In this document: positions 44,085 to 55,312 of the stretch, piece by piece
Position numbering within the stretch: the stretch's first letter is position 1
How the letters are laid out: the number at the start of each line of letters is the position of its first letter
DNA from: Pegoplata infirma
Lineage: Eukaryota > Arthropoda > Insecta > Diptera > Anthomyiidae
NCBI GenBank assembly: GCA_963921195.1
Contig: OY992540.1
Coordinates: forward strand, 62,070,844 to 62,134,843
Length of the DNA stretch: 64,000 bases
Direction of reading: 5' to 3'
Program-made: the position numbers and the translations under genes
Notes under the pieces: model-generated
Databases searched by the model: none
Told to the model about the DNA's origin: nothing
Seen by the model: only the letters and a program-made list of their open reading frames with translations

Positions 44085-46130
44085 GTTCTCGAGAAATCGC
44101 GAAATAAATTTTTTGCTGTTTTCTTTTCGTTTCTTATCTTTAGATAGACTTCTTAAAAATTTCGTAAAAACATGGTACGCAGGTTAACTTGTACTTGGTC
44201 AAAGGTCACACAGCTGTTAACATCGAAATTTTAAGTGTTAAATTTCGCGAGTTATCGCGAAATTATGTAATTTTTTTAAGTTTTTTATTTATATTTTTAC
44301 ACAAATTCTTTAGAAATAATTTTAAAACAAAGTATGCAGTTTGATTCGAACACACAAAATAATACATTAGTAGATTTACTAATTTTTTTTGCTAATGCTG
44401 GTTAGCTAAATTTTAGCAAATTTTTAGTTTAGATTAGCATGTTAGCAAAAATATCTTGTAAACTTCATTTAGCGCATTAGCAATTTTAAACAAAATTTTA
44501 ACTAATTTTTTTTGCTAAATTTAAAATTAAGTTGACCAAATTTGTACAAGCTTTTTTGCTAATATTACCAAAAATAAATGGTAAATTTTTTTTTATTTTC
44601 AGAAAACTTAAAATGGCGCTATCTCGGAAACTAAGCCAGATAGAGCAAAATGGAGGCCATTTTTGGTTCTCGGCCTCATTTCGCCGGTCCTCGTCACATG
44701 TGTGGACCCTAGTGGGTCCTAACTTTGGATTCAAAAAAGTTAGCATTCCCGAAAATTTTAAAATGCTCATATCTTGGTAGAACAAGACTGCATACTCATA
44801 AACACGTAGAACAAGACTGCAAAATAATCAAAAGCTCTCCGAGTAATATTTTTGAAGTTATCGATTTTTGTATTTCTCAAAACCCCGGTGGCCCCCTAAA
44901 ATCACGTATCTCAAAAACTAAGCAAGGTAGAGCGAAACTGACACAAATTTTGGATCAAAAACTATGACGATTTTTAAGGAACCCAACTAGGTCTAGGCCC
45001 ATCGGGGTCTGGACCTATCGGGTCCGAACCCAATGGGTTCAAATGTGTATGAACTAAGTTGAAAAAAAAAAAAAAAAATTCAGTTAACTAATTTTTGGCA
45101 AAACATTTTTGCTAACTTTACCAAAAAAATTGTGGGTTCAAAATCAGCAAATTTTCTTGTAGGTTTACAAGCTTTTTTTGCTTACATTACAGTTTTTTTT
45201 TTTTGAGTGTATACAGTTTTAATTGTACATATTTACAGGTCGCAAAACAGTAAATCCTAATCTTTTTTATTTCTCGACAAATCGCGAAATAAATTTTTTG
45301 CTGTTTTTTTTTCGTTTCTTATCTTTAGATAGGCTTCTTTAAAATTTCGTAAAAACATGGTATGCAGGTTTACTTGCACTTAGTCAAAGGTCCCACAGCT
45401 GTTAACATCGAAATTTTAAGTGTTAAATTTCTCGAGATATCGCGAAATTATGTAATTTTTTTCATTTTTTTTTTTTATTTTACACCAATTCTTTAGAAGT
45501 AATGTTAAAACGTTAAAACGAAATTAAAACTGGTTGAAATACTATTTTGTCATTACATTATGTTGTTTTTGATGTGTAAAAAGATTTACTTCAAGTAACG
45601 ACAAAAATGTGTTATGCAGTTTAAATTCGAAGTTATAAAAGGTGACAAAACTGCAAGCATAAAAATTATATATGATTAATTTCCCGAAATATAGCGAAAT
45701 TTCGGTTCAAAATATTTAATTAATTAATTAATTATTTTTTTTTTTAATTTGTGTCTAAAATAAAAAACAAAAATCAATTAACGTCAAATAAATGGAAATC
45801 AGTTTGAATTTTACGTGATTGGAGGTGGCGAAACTGCTGAAATCAATGTTTTGACTGCTAATTTACGCAAAAAACAAATTATTTTCTAAATTTTTATATT
45901 TATTTTGAATTAGCGATTTCTCGCGAAATTGAGAAGATATGATTTCGATTTTAACGGTTTTGTGACCTGTAAATAAATACAATTAAAATTGTATACTCAG
46001 TTTTTGAAAATATAAAAAAAGAAAATACAAAAACACTAATTTCGCGATATCTCGCAAATGCGAGCAGCTACGATTTCGCTGTTAACAGTTTTGTGATATT
46101 TAATCACGTAGAAATTAAACTGCGTTTACA
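44085..46130. repeat. Degenerate tandem repeats carrying TCGCGAAAT motifs
   Basis: 44085-44345 and 45270-45530 are direct copies (AAATCGCGAAATAAATTTTT, CTTATCTTTAGATAG, AAAGGTC then ACAGCTGTTAACATCGAAAT). Further diverged units follow to about 46130 (CCCGAAATATAGCGAAATTTC, TTTCTCGCGAAATTGAG, TTTCGCGATATCTCGC). Each pairs a TCGCGAAA-like motif with GTTTTGTGA/GGTCACA. An element separates the first two copies. Confidence 0.6.
44351..45209. mobile_element. Insertion between two repeat units, GAGTG right end
   Basis: The right end TTTTTTTTTTTTGAGTG followed by TA is of the CACTCAAAAA type; the left end (CACACAAAATAATACATT) is degenerate and lacks a clear TA. TTTTTTGCTAA/TTAGCAAA motifs recur at both ends. 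The centre (44605-45050) is less AT-rich and holds ATCTCGGAAACTAAGCCAGA, a repeated GTAGAACAAGACTGCA and several GGGTCC/TCGGG words; no coding match. Confidence 0.45.
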
Positions 46131-46139
46131 ATTTTCGTC

Positions 46140-47005
46140 GACACTAAAGTTCTACCTAAACATCGATGAGGCTCACCGTGCCTATTGATGATTACACTAA
46201 CTGGAGTGTTTGAAACCGGTATTGGAATATCAGAAATGTCTATAATTTTTAGAAATTCAATTTTTCTTCTGTATTTTTTCAAATTGAACCCTTATAACAA
46301 TTATATTAAGAGCCCGAGCTCGACCTGTACTTACAAAAAAAAAAAACCAATACAATTTCACTGAAATTGTTTCAAGTTCTTGACTTTTTCTATAGGAAAA
46401 TATGTCACAAATTTCAATAACTTTCACTCCGGTATGATCGATCTTTTTTAAAAAATCTACGTTACAAAAGTTTGCTTAAATTATGGCATTTCCTCAATAT
46501 TTTCATTTAAATTACCACTTTTTAATAAAACCAAAAAAATAAATTGTTGATCTGATGTAACATTTTATTTTTTTCTTCATTATGAAAATTTTTTTTTTGC
46601 AACAGCTAAGAAAAAAACTTGGTAGTCAACAATTTTTTACCAAAGATAACAACAATTCTCGACAATAAATGAACAAAAAAAAAAAGAAATAAACTACACA
46701 GCAAAATTTTTAACACATTGTTAAAGAACAGAAAAAAAAAATATAAATAAAATCACTTGATTTGCAATATATTGGAACAATAAAAATGAACAAGGAGAAA
46801 AAAAAAAAAAAATAACGTACAGAAAATGTTATGATGTGTGAAAAGAAAATGTTATTTTTTAACAAAGAAAATTGCTGGTATCGGTTAAAAAAAAAAATAC
46901 AACTACAAAATAAAAAATATAGACACAAACAATGACAGAACAAAAAAAAAATACGAGTAATAAAGATATAAAAAAACATAATATAAAAACATACCATAAA
47001 CAGTA
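46140..47005. other. AT-rich spacer with A-runs
   Basis: 46140-46330 looks unique; 46600-47000 is dominated by poly-A runs (46799-46814 and others) that create the Phe-rich minus frame at 46710-46997. No gene found. Confidence 0.4.
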
Positions 47006-47173
47006 CAGGGTCAATTTGTTATGGACAATTTGACTGTTATACTATGCATGAAATGAAAATTTAAATTTTTTTTTAATAATTTCTGTATTATTTTAATTTA
47101 TTTTTGATATATTTTTATTTTGAATTTTCAAAGTTATGCTTTTCGGTGTCCATATTTAAATGGTCACGTACTG
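47006..47173. mobile_element. 168-bp Tc1-like MITE, TA duplication
   Basis: TA at 47004-47005 and 47174-47175. Left CAGGGTCAATTTGTTATGGACA; right inverse CAGTACGTGACCATTTAAAT then ATGGACA. CAGT..GTGACCATTT ends with TA duplication are Tc1-like. Interior AT-rich. Confidence 0.6.
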
Positions 47174-47845
47174 TATGTATGTATTTACTACAATACTTTT
47201 TTTTAAGGGTTAAACCAACAAACATAAAACAAGCAGGACAAATAATGGCACATACTTTAATGGCCTAACGGCATAACAGGATAAATAAAAAATATGTCAA
47301 TTCAAAGGCTGGATGAAACGCATCAATATAGATTTTGAAAAAAAAAATACAAATTCTGGAAAAGGTCAAATATATGGGGTGTTTCCCAGAAAGATAAAAA
47401 AAAATGTAATTACAAATTTAATAAATTAGCAGTTTATACTTTTCTTCATCTTTTGATTTAAACAAACTAAACCTATGGTACAGTCGTTCTTGACCAAATT
47501 TTATACTTTTAAAACATAATCTTTCAAAATTGAAAGTTTATAGTTTAAAACATAAACTTTTTAAATTGAAAAGTCCGATATTTGGGGCCAAAGCATAGTT
47601 AACTTCCACCTTGTCCATTATATGGATAGTAACTCTTTGCTTAGTGATCGTTTCGGAATGTTGGAGTAGGTCCATTTATCATTCTTTTTGGGGAAAGTAG
47701 GGTGGTTGCTCTGGATATTTCTAATGCCCTCCTGTCAAAACTTATTATTTTTGGTGTCGATAATGCCTTCTCTCGATTTATTTAGAGCTTCCTCAAAAGT
47801 CGCACTATACGTGTCATTACACCGCCAATATTAAACATGAACCAG
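47174..47845. other. Spacer, possibly remnant of an old element
   Basis: 47400-47600 is AT-rich; 47600-47845 is less AT-rich (TGCTTAGTGATCGTTTCGGA, TCTAATGCCCTCCTGTC). The minus strand has an interrupted frame there with no motif I can name. No gene call. Confidence 0.35.
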
Positions 47846-48251
47846 ATGATATACGTCTGAAAGTAGAGATCAAATGGAGTAAAACTGCATTTACAGTTTT
47901 TCATTTCGTGATCCTGTTTCCTTTTAAAAGGACTTCAAAGTTTTAAAGAATACATTTTGTAAAATATTTTTACTTGTAAAAGAAGGTGATCTCCTCTAAT
48001 TTTTCTATTTTTATATTTTGCCATATCAGTATTTAAGGATGTGAATAAAGTCATTTGAAAACTTTATCAAAATATTTTGTTAAAAATTTTGAATGATATT
48101 GAAGGATACATATTTGAAAGGACGTAAATTACCTCCTTTTCCCTGATATGTAAAACTAGTACAATAGGAAAATTAGGGGATATCCTCCTCTTTCATTTGC
48201 CATCACTAGTGTATCCTAGGACAAGTACAAATATTAAAAAAAAATCTATAT

Positions 48252-49705
48252 ATCGTCGAACTATATTCAATAAATGCCAACTTTAAAAAGCTTACTTTTC
48301 AGGGGAGCTAAAAAACTAGTTATTTTGCATATTGTTGCAAAAATAATCAATGTACCTTCCACAAGATGGTTTAAATATTCTAAACAATTTATACCTATGC
48401 AAAAAATTTCATATTTTGCACTTGTTTGCGTATTTTTCAGAGATGGCATTTATTACTATATCAAAAAACAAATATTTTTTTAGAGTTGGCATATTTTGTC
48501 GGAAAATAATTTTTATACCTTCCAACCACAGTATGGGGGTATACTCACTTTGTCATTCCGTGTGTAACGCATCGAAATATCGGTCTAGGACCCCATAAAG
48601 TATATATATTATTGATCAGTGATCCATTCTAAGACATTCTAGCGATGTCCGTCTGTCCGTCCGTCCGTCCGTCCGTCCGTCCGTCCGTCTGTAGAAGACA
48701 CGATACAGTCCAAAGTAAAAGAGCTAGACTCCTGGTATTTGGTACGAATATGTCTTATGGTATTGGGCTGGTTAAATTCGAACATGGGCAAAATCGGATC
48801 AGGGGGAAAAAAGTTCCCCTCTTAAGAACTAAACGAACCTCTAAAAAAAAGGAATTTTTTATAGGTTTTTTGTACTTTTGCTTAGCAAACGAAACATTTT
48901 TATGCCAAAAGAAGTTCAAAGTCTTGCAGTTGGATCCAGGAAGGTTGTCTCCCACCGACGTTAGCCCCCCCCCCCCCCAAAAAAAAAGACGCCCCTGTTT
49001 TTTTTTTTTTTTTTATCGTGTTGGAGGGTATAAAAGAATTTAACACTCTCACTTGTTTTTTTTTCAAAAATGTTTATTATATTTTTTGTGTTTGGTTTTT
49101 GTTATCCTTTGCAGTGTAATTGCAAAAACTGAAAAAAATTAAAAATCTTTGCATATTTTTAAAAGCCTTTTAATCTCGGAGTGGTCAACTTTGGCACTCT
49201 ATAACTCACGCTGTATTTTAGTAGGCTCACTCCAAACTAGCTAGTTTGAAAGCTTATAGCATTGACTGTATTTGCCCCACTCATAATGTTTAAATCTGAT
49301 AAATAGTTTGTAAGTTACATGTATATAAGCCATTTTTTTTTTGCAACCACTATTTACCGAAATTTTCAAAATGGCAATATCTCGAAAACTAGCTATTAGA
49401 TATCAAAATATTTACCGGATTCGTGTTCAGCATGGCAAATGCAATGGAATAAGAGGTATAATTTTTTTTTAAAAATTTTTTGAAAAATTTTTGGAAATTT
49501 ACAATGGGAGTTGGCATTTATTTTCACCAAAAAAATATCTTCTTTGAGATAGCAGAATAACAAAAATGGATGTAAAATAACAACAAATTATTTTTTTGCT
49601 CTGAAATTTTTATCACAGATGGGTATTGCATAGGGGATCTATTTGCCATCGGAAACTCATTTCGGTCAAATTTAAGTTGGCATATTTTGAATATAGGTTC
49701 ACGAT
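48252..49705. mobile_element. ATCGT-ended element, copy 2, with nested DINE
   Basis: ATCGTCGAACTATATTCAAT starts it and TTGAATATAGGTTCACGAT ends it. It is the inverse of 12234-13164: GATGGTTTAAATATTCTAAA, ATGGCAATATCTCGAAAACT and TTGCCATCGGAAACTCATTT are shared inverted. A DINE is inserted near the middle (48511-49060) in a GGAAAATAA/TTTTT context that is uninterrupted in copy 1. Confidence 0.8.
48511..49060 (+). mobile_element. DINE-1/mini-me-like element, near complete
   Basis: 5' TTTTTATACCTTCCAACCAC, TCACTTTGTCATTCCGTGTG, TATCGGTCTAGGACCCC, TATATATATTATTGATCAGT, (GTCC)n at 48649-48690, GAAGACACGATACAGTCC, AAAATCGGATCAGGGGG, a C-run (48966-48979) with an A-run, and the 3' end GGAGGGTATAAAAGAATTTA..CACTCTCACTTGTTTT. 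The usual hairpin (ATTCGGC..GCCGAAT) is lost here by a small deletion. Nearly identical to 60406-60963. The frame at 48645-49043 is not a gene. Confidence 0.88.
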
Positions 49706-50842
49706 ATATAAAAATGAATGTGTATGTATGTGGGTATGTATGTATGCATGTATGTTCCGTATGGACTCGAAAACGGCTGGACCGATCTTGATGAAATTTT
49801 CAGGGAATATTCAGAATAGACTAGGGAGTAACACTGTGTGGTCAGATTTTATATTTTTTCCGTGGGGGCGAAGGGGCGTGGCAAAATCGAATTTTTACAT
49901 TGCACCACTAATGACATCAATATATAAAAAACGGATGAACCGATTTTGATGAAATTAAAACCAAAGATAGTACTTAACGAGTACTAACTATATGCCAAAT
50001 AAGAGCGTGATCGGGCAAATGGGCGTTAAATGTCATGCCCCTTTGTATTGAATTGAATATTATTTCTCCATGCTCCGCAATAACACAAAAACTGTTGATT
50101 CGATTTTAATTAAATTTGTAGCACAGATCGTGTTAACCGAGTGCGGAACTATAGGCCATATTATACTACGATTGAAAAAAGGGGCGTAAAATGCCACGAC
50201 CCTTTGTACTATACTCGACGTTGTCTGCCAGTTTCCCAATCACTCAAAAACAGCTCAACCGATTCTCTTGACATTTTCAACGCATACAGTGCTAACCAAG
50301 AGGCGTAAATTGCCAAGCACCTTTGTTTTATACTGAACGTTATATCTGCCTGTTTTGAAATCACGCAAAAACGGATAAGCCGAATCTGTCACTACTGACA
50401 GAACTAACCGAGCGGGAACTGTAGGTTATATGTAGAGCGCGTTTCGACAAAAGGGCATAAAATGTCACTCCCGTTTTTCATAAATAAAAAGTTATTTCCT
50501 TCTCTTTCGCAATCACACAAAAACGGCAAAACTGATGTCAATGAAATTTGCGTAACCGATAGTACTAATCGGGGATACACCATGGAAATTTTGACTATCA
50601 CGATTCGATAAAAATGCGTTAAATGACCCGCCCCTTTGTACAATTCTTAACGTTATGTCTGTCTGTTTCGAAATCACGCAAAAACGGCTGAACCGATTTT
50701 GTTGAGATTTCTCTATAGATAGTGATAACCGAGGGTGGAACTAAAGGTTACTAGCTGGACCTTGGACACTTTATTTAAATTAAGATGCAATATAAAACCT
50801 TTTTTTTCTTAGGGCCAGCAACGCGAACCGGGTATAGCTAGT
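49706..50842 (+). mobile_element. Helitron-like element built of repeated units, CTAGT end
   Basis: Begins with a TATG-rich microsatellite (49723-49765) and ends CGAACCGGGTATAGCTAGT at 50842, a typical Helitron-type CTAGT terminus. Seven diverged units of ~150-200 bp lie between, each with AATCACGCAAAAACGGCTGA or a variant, ACCGATTTTGATGAAATT, and CGTTAAATG..CGCCCCTTTGTA. No Rep/helicase ORF, so non-autonomous. Directly abuts the ATCGT-ended element. Confidence 0.7.
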
Positions 50843-50975
50843 ATTTTATAAAATTCAATCATTTAAAACTTTGAAGTCCTTTTAAAAGGAAACAGGATCA
50901 CGAAATGAAAAACTGTAAAAGCAGTTTTACTACACTTGGTCTCTAGTTTCAAACGTATATTATTTAGATCGTGTT

Positions 50976-51416
50976 CATCGACTTTTTTTATTTTTGTCGG
51001 ACGGTGTTATAGATAAGGTTTCATCCAATGAATTTCAGCTTAATTTAGTTGTACTGCAAGGTTCTATTCTATTTCCTACTCTATTTCTTATTTTCATCAA
51101 TGATCTTCTCAGCAAAACTTCGAATAAAATATATTCTTTTGCAGACGACAGCAACATTTGTCATTCATCTTCTGTCAATCATAGGCCAAGCCTCGTTGAA
51201 GTAGGGGGCAAAAGGCAGATTATGAATGAGTCACTCAGTGAAGACTTATTTTTTTTTATTTTTTTTTGCCTGGGTTATCTGAACGGCGATTTCCTGCATA
51301 ATCTTAATTTTCTTTTTTTTGAAAAATTATCACAACTCTGTCAATTATTATCCGATTTTTTCAGGATAAAGCTTATTGTATTTAGAATTAAATTTTATTT
51401 AAAAAAACGCCCATAA
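50976..51416 (+). pseudogene. Non-LTR retrotransposon reverse-transcriptase fragment
   Basis: The plus frame carries two reverse-transcriptase motifs in order: VVLQGSILFPTLFLIFINDLL (the P-Q-G-S-x-L-S-P-x-L-F motif before the active site, with Pro and Ser replaced) and YSFADDSNICHS (the catalytic F/YADD). Upstream DGVIDKVSSNEFQL fits the strand before the motif. Downstream the sequence soon loses family character (Phe/Leu-rich). Only ~60-70 codons are recognisable, so it is a fragment; the clade cannot be assigned. In intact elements the protein copies the RNA into DNA at the nick site. Confidence 0.75.
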
Positions 51417-51627
51417 ATATAAAGGTTGTTAAACGAACTATAGCAGAAAAAAATCGATAAACTCGAAAAATTTAAAAAAATAACGAAAAATTTTGATTTT
51501 ATAGAAAAAATCAATAGATATCTTTCTTTTATGTATTGACAAATTCACACACATGAAAATCCCTATCCTTTTTCTATCATCCTAAGTATATTTTCACTGT
51601 AGCGCAGTGTAATTATCATGTAAAGTA
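51417..51627. other. Short AT-rich spacer
   Basis: Nothing identifiable between the reverse-transcriptase fragment and the following TA element. Confidence 0.3.
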
Positions 51628-52117
51628 CACAGAAAAAATTTGAAACAAATTTCAATCAACAAAAACGCAGATTCAATCAATTTTTTGATTGAAATTCCTA
51701 CAATTAAAAAAATTGTTATACCAATCATCAAATTGTAGGTGATTGATTGAAAATATTTTCAAATTTTTTCGATTTTTATAAAAAATTTTATCAATTTTTT
51801 ATCTAGAATCAATCAAAATAATGATTGATTTAACAAATAAATTTTAAGCTTTTGACAAAATTATCAAAAAATGCATATTTTTTGCTTCCTAATATGTTGC
51901 CAACAATAAAAAAAAAGTAAAACACGATTATTTTGTATATTTTTGAATTAATCTATTCAAATAAATTAAAGCGAAAAAAAATCTGGTATGTTAAAAATAT
52001 GTTATTCGACAGTTAAAGAAAATAACAAAAATTTTAATAAAAAAATAGATTGACTCATTTAAGTTGTATTCATCAATAGATTTAATTGAAAATTGTTGGC
52101 CAATACTATTTTGTGTG
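51628..52117. mobile_element. TA-target MITE with CACAGAAAAAA end
   Basis: TA at 51626-51627 and 52118-52119. Left CACAGAAAAAATTTGAAACA; right inverse CACACAAAATAGTATTGGCC. ATTTCAATCAA / TTGATTGAAAT motifs recur through the element (51650-51845). 490 bp, non-coding; the related 54405-54860 has the same type of end. Confidence 0.65.
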
Positions 52118-52189
52118 TAATACATATACTTTTTTTTTTTGTTTTGACAAACAAACTTCAATCTGCGTGCGGCACGGTGATTTTTAACC

Positions 52190-52365
52190 TATCGAGCTCT
52201 TAATTTAGTTAATTTTTTTTTTATCTTTACCACAAACAGAACTGGGCTCCGATTTTGGAAAACGTTCCAGAAGGCCTTTCCCTCCAAAAAACTAGGTCAT
52301 ATATTTGTTTACACGTTGGAGGCTATAAAAGATTCAGCACAGCAGATTTTAAAACTCTCACTTGT
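52190..52365 (+). mobile_element. DINE-1-like 3' end fragment
   Basis: GGAAAACGTTCCAGAAGGCC, TTGGAGGCTATAAAAGATTC, a slightly broken hairpin (ATTCAGCACAGCAGATT) and AAAACTCTCACTTGTTTTTG. The TA core and GTCC tract are absent. Confidence 0.65.
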
Positions 52366-53018
52366 TTTTGGTGAACTCACAACCGTTTTTAAAATTTAGA
52401 AAGAATTCCACTTTTGGTAACGAAATAATTTTCAAAAAAAAAAAAATGTTTCTTTTTTTCATAAAATTTTTTGGAACTTTTTTTCTAAGATTATTTTGAT
52501 TGGAATTATTTACTGAAAATCGGAGTAAATAATTTATAAAATTTAAAATTTTAGATTGAGATTAATAAAATTTTGATATGGGTCATACGAAAACAGAAAA
52601 CATCTTCGTATTTTCTTAAAGTGCTCGGACACAGCCTCCACGAAAAAACACATTGAAAATTTCCAACATATTGATGAGCCGGTCAATTGAGCACCCAATT
52701 TTATTAATCACTGTATACAATTCTGATGTTTACATATGTGTGTGTGCAAAATGAAATGTAATTGTTTAAAAAACCAAATTTAAGTGCTGTATTTACCAAT
52801 TTCCTAAAGGCTTTTGAATTAAAAATATTTGCTTACTACACGCAAAAAAAAATTATATATGTTTTTGCTGTTAAATAAACTTGATTTTTAGCTGCTTTAA
52901 TTTAAATCAGAGTTTTAATAAATGTTAAATTTGATAAATATTTGGTTATATCAATATGGAGTTAAAAAATTTTTGGTTGAAATATAAAATTTTTTTATCT
53001 TTTTCTTATTCTTTAACG
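52366..53018. other. AT-rich spacer
   Basis: No element ends with duplications and no coding signal. ACACGCAAAAAAAAATTATA near 52857 resembles a TA-element end, but no partner was found. Confidence 0.35.
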
Positions 53019-53123
53019 CCCTTATTCAAATTTAAGATTTATATTTGCTTTATAAAATGAATTTATGAAAAATTATTTCATAAATCTGTTATAAAGTTTT
53101 CAAATTTGAATATGAATAAGGGG
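53019..53123. mobile_element. 105-bp MITE with CCCTTATTCA ends
   Basis: CCCTTATTCAAATTTAAG on the left; inverse CCCTTATTCATATTCAAATT on the right; AATTTATGAAAAATTATTTC in the middle is itself palindromic. Target duplication not resolved. Confidence 0.6.
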
Positions 53124-53222
53124 GTCAAAGTATAAATTTTACGTTTTTGTTGTATAAAATATTTCCTGATTTTTTTTAATTCATAAAAAATTTTAAAATT
53201 AAAAGTTTTAATATTTTTCTAA

Positions 53223-53365
53223 TATGGAGTTCACACTAGCGACTTTAAACAAGTTGTTTAACAAAACACCAGTAACAGAATAAAAACGTAATGGATACAG
53301 AACAAAGACTTTTTTAAACATCTCACTTTTAAACACTTCAAAACAGCAAGTGTGAACGCCGTATA
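53223..53365. mobile_element. ~140-bp MITE with GTTCACACT ends
   Basis: TATGGAGTTCACACTAGC on the left; inverse TACGGCGTTCACACTTGC on the right; TTTAAACAAGT and the inverse of CTTTTAAACACTT support pairing. TA/TAT probable target. Confidence 0.6.
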
Positions 53366-54150
53366 ACTATTTAAAAAAATTTCAAAACTTCAATAAAATT
53401 TTTTGTTTAAGAATTTAACTATGTATGACCAAAAAGAAATTTTCACCAGAAGAAAAATTAAAAAAAAAAACTGAAACTTTATTTAACTTTCATGTACTAT
53501 GCCCGTGAGGTTAAAAGTTCATGTACATACGAATAACGAAACACTCAAACATACATAAAAGTATGGATGCTGCATGCTGCATTATACTCACTACATACTC
53601 ATTTAAAAAACACACGAGGCATACATTGAAAACATTTTAAGTGACATAAACATTGTTCGTGTGATACTTATCTTGACCGCACATCAAAAATTGTTTGGTT
53701 TGTTTGCTTTTTTATTTTTAATTTTTTGCAACTCATGGCAAGTTTCTTTACTATGCGGTAGGGCAAAAAGAGAGAGAGCCGGAAAAAAAGTAGCAAAAGT
53801 ATTTATAACGTTCTTTGTAAAAGGATTTTTTGTTTTGGTGGTGTTGCTGTATAAAGTTCAACATAAGTATGTTGTATTGGAGTGGCATTTTTTTTTGTTT
53901 AAAAAAAAATTTATTCTTTCGATTTTGAACATCCGGGTAAATTTTTATTCTCTTAGGCCTTAGACTTATGTATGTGGTACAAATTTGATATTTACTATAT
54001 ATAATTAACCGTAGCGCCTATCGGTCAAAGTTTTGGATATGTGTGGCATATACTTTATTTAAAAATTTTGATGCACTGAACAGGAATATCAAAAAAAAAA
54101 AATTAAAAGTCGGTCGAACGGTTTTCAAGATTTCGCTATTTGAAAATTTA
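53366..54150. other. Apparently unique region
   Basis: GATGCTGCATGCTGCATTAT near 53566 is a small palindrome; GAGAGAGAGCC near 53770. The frame at 53661-53963 is hydrophobic with a Lys/Arg patch but has no recognisable motif or family. 53990-54150 may be the diverged outer arm of the following FB1 copy. Confidence 0.35.
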
Positions 54151-54164
54151 ATTTTGGATTTTTT

Positions 54165-55163
54165 TTTTGTAGAAAACTTCTAACGATTGTTTTCCCAGTA
54201 GAATCGTGGGATATATTACTATTTATTTAATTTTTTTTTAAAAATTGTATTATAATTTTCCATTCTTAAAATCATTTCTACTGATCCAATAGTGCACCAG
54301 AGAGGGATCAATGGCAAGAACGAACACCATTAATTTTTACGCCCAAATTTTTTTTTTAAAGAAACTGATACTCTATCTTTAATTTCTAAGGATGCTCCCA
54401 TATACAGAAAAAAAATATGGAGGAAACAAATTTGAGTAATCGCTTGTTTAAATAAAGAAACAAAAATTTAGTAATTTTTTAATTGACGCAATTAAAAATT
54501 TACTTAAAAATTTGAAAAACAATTTAAGTAAATAATTTAATAAAAGTTTAATATTTTTTTAAATTTTTTTAAGCTCTCATAGTTTTTGAATTCTCGTTTA
54601 GTTTATAGTTTTTTGTACATGTAAATGGAAGTTTGTAATCGTCTTTTTAAAAATTTTCTATGTTTTTGAGACATAAATATGTTTGGCAAAGTTTGAAAAA
54701 ACAAGTTTTTTTTTTGTAAAAAAAAGAAAAACTTTTGTAAACATTTTAAAAAAATAAATAGATAAATTTTGAGTAAATTTTTAATTGTGTCAATTAAAAA
54801 TTTACTCAAATTTTTGTTCAATCATTTAATAAATTTTTATTAAAAATTTACTTTTCTGTGTACAATATGACATTTTTAAAATCTGCTCCAACCGCTCCAA
54901 CTGCCCTAAAAGTGCCCCAGAGCAGTCAAATGCATGACCGAACCACTATATTTTTTTAGACCAAAAATTTTCTCTGAACGCACTTACCCTCAATCTTTAA
55001 CTCTTAAGGCGGTCCCCATAGGCTGTAAGTAGCTGCTGACATTTTAAGTCATCACACGTCATTTTTAATAAATTTGTTTTATTTAATCAGCTTCTACCGA
55101 TCCAATGGTGCGTCCTAGATTGGTCTGTTGTGAGACTGACCCCCATTTATTTTTACCCTACAT
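54165..55163. mobile_element. FB1-related element, diverged single arm, split by a TA-target MITE
   Basis: Arm landmarks recur in FB1 order but diverged: AGAATCGTGGGATATATTAC, ATCATTTCTACTGATCCAAT, GAGAGGGATCAATGGC, then after the MITE AACCGCTCCAACTGCCCTAA, AATCTTTAACTCTTAAGGCG and AATCAGCTTCTACCGATCCA, ending ATTTATTTTTACCCTACA at 55163. It stops there at a DINE; the second arm is missing. Confidence 0.7.
54405..54860. mobile_element. TA-target MITE with CAGAAAA ends inside the FB1-like arm
   Basis: TA at 54403-54404 and 54861-54862. Left CAGAAAAAAAATATGGAGG; right TTACTTTTCTGTG. AAATTTGAGTAA / TTTACTCAAATTTTTG motifs recur near both ends. The host reads GCTCCCATA..CAATATGACATTTTT, as in FB1 (GCTCCCACACAAAACGACAT), so the insertion site is clear. 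Confidence 0.75.
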
Positions 55164-55312
55164 CCATCAGTCTGTGGAAAATAAGATGCAATCCAAACCA
55201 AAAGAGCTGTAAATTTGGTAAATGAGTGTATTACTTAAGTGCAAAAAAGTGTTTTTACATTTTGGAGAGTATAAAACATTTGGCACCGAAGAATTAAACA
55301 CTCTCACTTGTT
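55164..55312 (+). mobile_element. DINE-1-like element, short
   Basis: TCCATCAGTCTGTGG, AACCAAAAGAGCTGTAAATT, AAGTGCAAAAAAGTG, GAGAGTATAAAACATTTGGC and the 3' end AACACTCTCACTTGTTTTTT. Same short form as 28640-28900. Confidence 0.7.

Larger units (their letters stand above)
47846..50976. repeat. Inverted ~125-bp repeats flanking 2.9 kb
   Basis: 47850-47968 (TTTTTCATTTCGTGATCCTG, TTTCCTTTTAAAAGGACTTC) is found inverted at 50855-50975 (GAAGTCCTTTTAAAAGGAAA, CAGGATCACGAAATGAAAAA). Similarity ends abruptly on both outer sides. Between them lie the ATCGT-ended element and the Helitron-like element. The right copy runs into a non-LTR reverse-transcriptase remnant. Confidence 0.75.

Noticed and set aside
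46710..46997. Hydrophobic minus-strand frame as a membrane protein
   Set aside because: Arises from poly-A/T runs; no start context or family features.
47600..47850. Coding remnant on the minus strand (SATFEEALNKSREGI-like)
   Set aside because: Interrupted, with no recognisable family; too weak to call.
48645..49043. Ser/Val/Arg/Pro frames over the GTCC tract (also near 60543 and 31200)
   Set aside because: Products of the DINE microsatellite, repeated in several copies with different frames.
53661..53963. 100-codon plus frame with hydrophobic segments
   Set aside because: No recognisable domain; composition fits translated T-rich DNA.
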